DNA from: Alphaproteobacteria bacterium
GTDB lineage: Bacteria; Pseudomonadota; Alphaproteobacteria; UBA6615
Direction: 5' to 3'
DNA length: 9,652 nt
NCBI GenBank assembly: GCA_029243445.1
Contig: JAQWSA010000102.1
Location: 1 to 9,652 of the forward strand
Both the position numbers and the translations under genes were made by a program. Below the pieces are notes generated by a model, which saw nothing but the letters and a program-made list of their open reading frames with translations, searched no databases and had not been told where the DNA came from. Of the stretch, positions 6,902-9,652 are shown piece after piece. The first letter of the stretch is position 1; every line of letters begins with the position of its first letter.

Positions 6902-7112
6902 TCACTCTTTACTAGTTAGTATTTATTATTTTTTTCTAATTAACAAATCTCTCTAAGGTTTATTCTGTATTATATCTATTTTCTAGTCCATTGTCTGACG
7001 CTTTTCAGTCTAAATATAAAAACAAAGTATGGACAATCTAATCAGCTAACCCCATTGTTATTTCTAATAAAAATAACAAACATAAAATCAGTTATAAATA
7101 GAAAGTAAAAAA
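6902..7112. other. AT-rich spacer upstream of the 85-residue gene
   Basis: There is no coding signal on either strand and no convincing terminator for the VOC gene; T-runs near 6928-6935 lack a stable stem. The main structure is the 9-bp inverted repeat at 7055-7079, listed separately. GTCCAT (6987-6992) and ATGGAC (7029-7034) form a weak, widely spaced inverted pair. TATAAA at 7093-7098 is a possible -10 box for the next gene. Confidence 0.4.
7055..7079. repeat. 9-bp perfect inverted repeat, operator- or leader-hairpin-like
   Basis: TTGTTATTT (7055-7063) and AAATAACAA (7071-7079) are perfect reverse complements around a 7-base loop. The repeat lies 33 bp before the start codon at 7113. It would overlap the -35 position if TATAAA at 7093-7098 is the -10 box. 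That fits a regulator binding site or a hairpin in the leader; the low GC argues against a strong terminator. Confidence 0.55.
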
Positions 7113-7370
7113 ATGTCTGCTTACTATAATTTATTTGATGGTCTTCGAGCTATAAAACAAGGTGACAAAAATCAAATGTCGGTTGAAAGTGGTGAAGTAG
7201 ATACCATACTAGAACAACTCACTGAGTGGGCGAACGCCTCTCAAAATACAGGTTTAGTTGAGGTTAGCGGGGAAAGTGCAACAAACTCTCTTTCAGTAGT
7301 GCTTGCCGGCATAAAGTCAGTGAAAGAAAAAAGACAAATAGAAGTTGCTGAAATAATGAAGTCATCATAA
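7113..7370 (+). CDS. Hypothetical 85-residue protein
   Basis: I do not recognise this protein. It is soluble in composition, lacks Cys, has no signal peptide or membrane segment, and is probably mostly helical, with a Glu/Lys-rich C-terminal helix (S-V-K-E-K-R-Q-I-E-V-A-E-I-M). A tract near 50-60 is rich in Gly, Ser and Val and may form a strand or turn. No helix-turn-helix or metal site is evident. Start support is moderate: a weak GAAAG about eight bases before the ATG. The frame has sensible coding character and ends 59 bases before a clear hairpin terminator, which supports a real monocistronic gene. Confidence 0.6.
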   Translation: MSAYYNLFDGLRAIKQGDKNQMSVESGEVDTILEQLTEWANASQNTGLVEVSGESATNSLSVVLAGIKSVKEKRQIEVAEIMKSS

Positions 7371-7429
7371 TATTATAAAATAACGCCCAGAACTAATATT
7401 TGTAGAAAACATTTGAAGCTACTTCACAA

Positions 7430-7462
7430 AAAAAGACCCTCTTAGTTATAAAGGGCCTTTTT
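7430..7462. terminator. Bidirectional Rho-independent terminator
   Basis: The left arm AAAAAGACCCT (7430-7440) pairs with AGGGCCTTTTT (7452-7462) with one A-C mismatch and an 11-base loop. Read rightwards it ends in five T; read leftwards it ends in a run of seven T. It sits between the convergent genes ending at 7370 and 7497 and should stop transcription from both sides. Confidence 0.8.
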
Positions 7463-7465
7463 GAG

Positions 7466-7496
7466 TAAGCAAACTAAGTATAATGTAGTTTGTTTA
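7466..7496. repeat. Second hairpin abutting the stop of the minus-strand gene
   Basis: Bases 7466-7476 pair with 7486-7496 over 11 positions, including one G-T wobble, with a 9-base loop; the core is CAAACTA/TAGTTTG. It begins directly after the stop codon of the gene at 7497-7898 and precedes the terminator, so it may protect the 3' end of that transcript. Confidence 0.5.
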
Positions 7497-7898
7497 TTAT
7501 GAAATTTCCCAGATCTCACATTCTGCATTTCCGCTAGCATCAACTTCCCATGTATACATACAGGCCGCTCCATTAAGACTAGAAAGTGAAGGGGCTACAG
7601 TTTCAAAATAGACAGAACCCTTAAAAGAAAAACCGCCGTCACTTGTCGGTTTTCCTATTCCAGTTGCCTTAAATGTAGCGACACCATCTTGGGCCATTAT
7701 AATTCCTGCATTACATTCCCCATAAAATGCACCATCAGCTCTCATAACAGAGCTATATGTCGCCATAGTATTAACTTCATTGCCGGCAAGCGTACCTTGC
7801 CCGTTGGCCGAAGTTTCAATAGTTGGCATTCCGTTAACTGCATCGAGGGCCTTATTTATACAGCTTGCTTTAAGTGATCCCACCTTGTTCTCTAACAT
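7497..7898 (-). CDS. Conserved-looking protein of an uncharacterised ~130-residue family
   Basis: This 133-residue protein resembles, from memory, a family of uncharacterised bacterial and archaeal proteins with the pattern A-D-G-x-x-Y-G-E, then a G-I-I strand, D-G-x-A, G-I-G-K, F-K-G-S-V-Y-F-E-T, L-x-x-L-N-G and a closing Y-x-x-E-V-D-x-x-G-N-x-x-x-x-x-W-E. I cannot name a domain with certainty. The alternating pattern suggests a small all-beta fold after one N-terminal helix (residues 8-21). Four Cys are present (Cys13 and three later), with no signal peptide. The start has AAGGAAG (7912-7906) about seven bases upstream. It converges on the 85-residue gene, with the terminator pair between them, and has the flavin monooxygenase gene upstream on the same strand across 149 bp. 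Confidence 0.72.
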   Translation of the reverse strand: MLENKVGSLKASCINKALDAVNGMPTIETSANGQGTLAGNEVNTMATYSSVMRADGAFYGECNAGIIMAQDGVATFKATGIGKPTSDGGFSFKGSVYFETVAPSLSSLNGAACMYTWEVDASGNAECEIWEIS

Positions 7899-8047
7899 TC
7901 TTAAACTTCCTTCTATCTAGACTAATATATTTTATCACTCCAGCGTGACCTAATCATAAAATTAAATACTTTCACATGAATTACTCAATAATTCCATGCC
8001 TATTTAGAAACTATTGTTAGATAACGTTGTTGAATATTATTATAGTA

Positions 8048-9232
8048 TTAAACTAATAAGCCATCTGCATCTATTCCAAGAGATATCTTTCCGTAGGTAG
8101 TGCCAGCAACATCCCAGTTTAATGCAAAATGAGCACTAATAGCATTTATATCTCGAAACTTTCTTTGCATCTCATTTTCTAAAAATATTCCCTTACCTCC
8201 AGCTGCAGTAAATAGGCGATTAACAGCTCGTCTACACAACATAACCATATAAGCCATATCTCTTCTACAGCGAGCTCTTTGTTCTATTGTCAGTTCTTTC
8301 TTATTATACATTGCAGACATTGCATCTTGGCAATCACGCTGCATTAACATTTTTGCACAATCGATCTCTGCTGACGCTTCAGCAACATGCATCTGCATAG
8401 TACTAAGTTCACTCAAGCTGACACCACCTGTACTTTTTTGCATTTGTAAAAAATCAATATGAATTTTTAAGCAGCTTTCTGCGACCCCAACTGATGGGGC
8501 CGCAAGCATAAAGGGAATAACACCAGTGCGAGGGAGACAGAAGAGAGGGGGGACTTTTTTTTCTATGCGCCTACCAGAGCCATCATTAGTCTCTTTGCAA
8601 GAGTAGGTTCGGTGATCAGGTACATACGCGTTTTCAATAACTATGTTTTTAGAACCTGTGCCCGCTAACCCCATAACCTGCCAATTATCATCTATTTTGA
8701 CGTCTATTTTAGGAACCAAGCAAAACGATGGACTAACTATGTCACTTGCGTGCTCTGGTAACATCACTACCACCATTAACCAATCTGCGTGATCACATCC
8801 ACTAGACCAACCCCATGTTCCACTTAGTTGCCAGCCCCCATCAATTCGCTCAACTTCTCCTGACGGACTAAAACCGGCAGAGACAAGGGCGTCAGGATTA
8901 TCACCCCAAATATCCTCCGCAGCTTTAGAGTTAAACATTCCAATTGTGATAGCATGATCATTATAAACGCCACAGACCCAAGCGGTAGAGGCACAGCCTC
9001 TCGCTATTCTTGATATGGCATCAACAGACTGATCAAATGGAAGCTCATGGCCACCTAAATATTTAGGCTGTCCCATACGGGTTAAACCAGCATTTCGTAA
9101 ATCCAAAATGTTTTCTTCGGGAATCGAGCGTCCTGATTCTGTTTTTGCGGCACGTTCTCGTAAAATTGGCACCAAAGTTTCTGCCGCCTCTACAGCATCG
9201 TAATCTATACTTTTTAATACGGGTATAGACAT
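8048..9232 (-). CDS. Flavin-dependent two-component monooxygenase, oxygenase subunit (HsaA/HpaH/DszC-like)
   Basis: This 394-residue protein has the acyl-CoA-dehydrogenase fold and belongs to the group D monooxygenases, which use reduced flavin supplied by a separate reductase to hydroxylate phenolic, steroid-derived or sulfur substrates. Typical features in order: R-E-R-A near 25-28, A-R-G-C-A-S-T-A-W at 77-85, W-G-D-N-P-D-A-L near 109-116, S-S-G-C-D-H-A-D-W at 143-151, M-G-L-A-G-T-G-S at 187-194, V-P-D-H-R-T at 204-209, and a C-terminal A-H with the family's conserved His at 368. Such sequences are often labelled acyl-CoA dehydrogenase, but S-G-C-D-H-A-D-W and the absence of the dehydrogenase catalytic Glu context favour a monooxygenase. 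I chose ATG 9232 because GAGGAT lies six bases upstream; an ATG at 9250 in frame would add six residues and lacks such a site. No flavin reductase gene is visible. Confidence 0.9.
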   Translation of the reverse strand: MSIPVLKSIDYDAVEAAETLVPILRERAAKTESGRSIPEENILDLRNAGLTRMGQPKYLGGHELPFDQSVDAISRIARGCASTAWVCGVYNDHAITIGMFNSKAAEDIWGDNPDALVSAGFSPSGEVERIDGGWQLSGTWGWSSGCDHADWLMVVVMLPEHASDIVSPSFCLVPKIDVKIDDNWQVMGLAGTGSKNIVIENAYVPDHRTYSCKETNDGSGRRIEKKVPPLFCLPRTGVIPFMLAAPSVGVAESCLKIHIDFLQMQKSTGGVSLSELSTMQMHVAEASAEIDCAKMLMQRDCQDAMSAMYNKKELTIEQRARCRRDMAYMVMLCRRAVNRLFTAAGGKGIFLENEMQRKFRDINAISAHFALNWDVAGTTYGKISLGIDADGLLV

Positions 9233-9238
9233 TTTTTG

Positions 9239-9244
9239 ATCCTC
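9239..9244 (-). promoter_or_regulatory. Shine-Dalgarno deciding the monooxygenase start
   Basis: GAGGAT on the minus strand lies six bases before the ATG at 9232. It falls inside the alternative upstream reading from ATG 9250, which argues that 9232 is the true start. Confidence 0.65.
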
Positions 9245-9339
9245 GTGCATAAAACGCTCATCGCAAGTAAGTTCGAACCTCTATATTTAACCAAATACCC
9301 TGCCTAATCTTCACAGCATCTATAAATAATCTCATAATA

Positions 9340-9391
9340 TTATATTATCACTTTAATCATGCTGTTTAGAAAAGTTAAAGTGATAATATAA
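9340..9391. repeat. 17-bp perfect inverted repeat with 18-base loop
   Basis: Bases 9340-9356 (TTATATTATCACTTTAA) are the exact reverse complement of 9375-9391. The right arm starts six bases after the stop codon of the GST gene (minus strand), as a terminator stem would. However, no T-run follows in the direction of transcription and the stem is almost all A-T. The repeat also lies about 110 bp upstream of the monooxygenase start, so it could be an operator for that gene. Confidence 0.75.
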
Positions 9392-9397
9392 ATTTGG

Positions 9398-9652
9398 TTA
9401 ATTTTTTGGTTTAAAAACAATTTTAGAGCTCTCTCTTTCCATCATTCTATTAATCCAAGAGTTAATGTTACTGGTGTCTTTAAGCAGTTGAACCCCTTCA
9501 TTAGTCATCTTTAGATAATTTAAAGCAGGCAATATAAAAAAGTCTGCTAATGACACCTCACTATCAACAATATAATTTGATTTTTCTAAACACTCATCGA
9601 GTATTTTTAGAGGTTTTTCTAAATTGGGGATGGTGTTTTTTATCAAATTTTC
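9398..9652 (-). CDS. Glutathione S-transferase, C-terminal domain (5' end beyond window)
   Basis: The visible 84 residues are the helical C-terminal domain of a GST. The frame is open to the window edge, so the thioredoxin-like glutathione-binding domain lies outside; a TTG at 9646 is not a plausible start. The key marker is the N-capping-box region Y-I-V-D-S-E-V-S-L-A-D-F-F, a variant of the family's G-x-x-x-S-x-A-D. It is followed by a helix (L-P-A-L-N-Y-L) and a final helix W-I-N-R-M-M-E-R. GSTs of this kind conjugate or isomerise electrophiles, sometimes in haloaromatic catabolism, but the class cannot be set from this half. The 17-bp inverted repeat follows its stop directly. Confidence 0.82.
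   Translation of the reverse strand, partial: ENLIKNTIPNLEKPLKILDECLEKSNYIVDSEVSLADFFILPALNYLKMTNEGVQLLKDTSNINSWINRMMERESSKIVFKPKN

Noticed and set aside
9340..9391. Inverted repeat as the end of an insertion sequence
   Set aside because: No transposase, no second terminal repeat and no target duplication are visible; both arms lie within 52 bases.
1..9652. CRISPR array, tRNA or rRNA gene
   Set aside because: No regularly spaced direct repeats and no tRNA cloverleaf or rRNA-like sequence were seen in the spacers.

Overview
The window is AT-rich bacterial DNA. It is densely coded on both strands in short transcription units, with AT-rich spacers full of small palindromes. Molybdenum hydroxylase subunits beside SDR, VOC, GST and two-component flavin monooxygenase genes suggest a catabolically versatile proteobacterium. 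A low-GC, free-living (possibly marine) alphaproteobacterium is my guess; no rRNA, tRNA or taxonomic marker is present to prove it.

Layout, left to right. (1) 1-3364, plus strand: an operon in the order FAD subunit (5' end cut by the window edge), 2Fe-2S subunit, molybdopterin subunit, making a three-subunit xanthine-oxidase-family hydroxylase. (2) 3660-4391, plus: a haloacid-dehalogenase-type HAD hydrolase behind a 295-bp spacer. (3) 6323 down to 4461, minus: two tandem paralogous short-chain dehydrogenases/reductases (SDRs) and then a 73-residue predicted membrane protein with its own good promoter and Shine-Dalgarno sequence. (4) 6458-6901, plus: a VOC/glyoxalase-fold protein, divergent from the SDR pair. 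(5) 7113-7370, plus: an unrecognised 85-residue protein. It converges on (6) 7898-7497, minus: a 133-residue protein of an uncharacterised family. A bidirectional hairpin terminator lies between them. (7) 9232-8048, minus: the oxygenase component of a flavin-dependent two-component monooxygenase. (8) 9652-9398, minus: the C-terminal part of a glutathione S-transferase, cut by the window edge.

Taken together the enzymes look like part of a peripheral catabolic region: ring or heteroatom hydroxylation (Mo hydroxylase, flavin monooxygenase), alcohol/ketone interconversion (SDRs), possible dehalogenation (HAD) and glutathione or VOC chemistry. No single substrate can be read from the sequence, and the genes are separate units rather than one operon. 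The most unusual signal is that both tandem SDRs carry Glu where the family has its catalytic Lys (Y-S-T-x-E instead of Y-x-x-x-K), while the Ser, Tyr, Asn and nucleotide-binding motifs remain. Other points of interest are the small membrane protein with a palindrome in its promoter spacer, a 17-bp inverted repeat at 9340-9391 and a 9-bp inverted repeat at 7055-7079.
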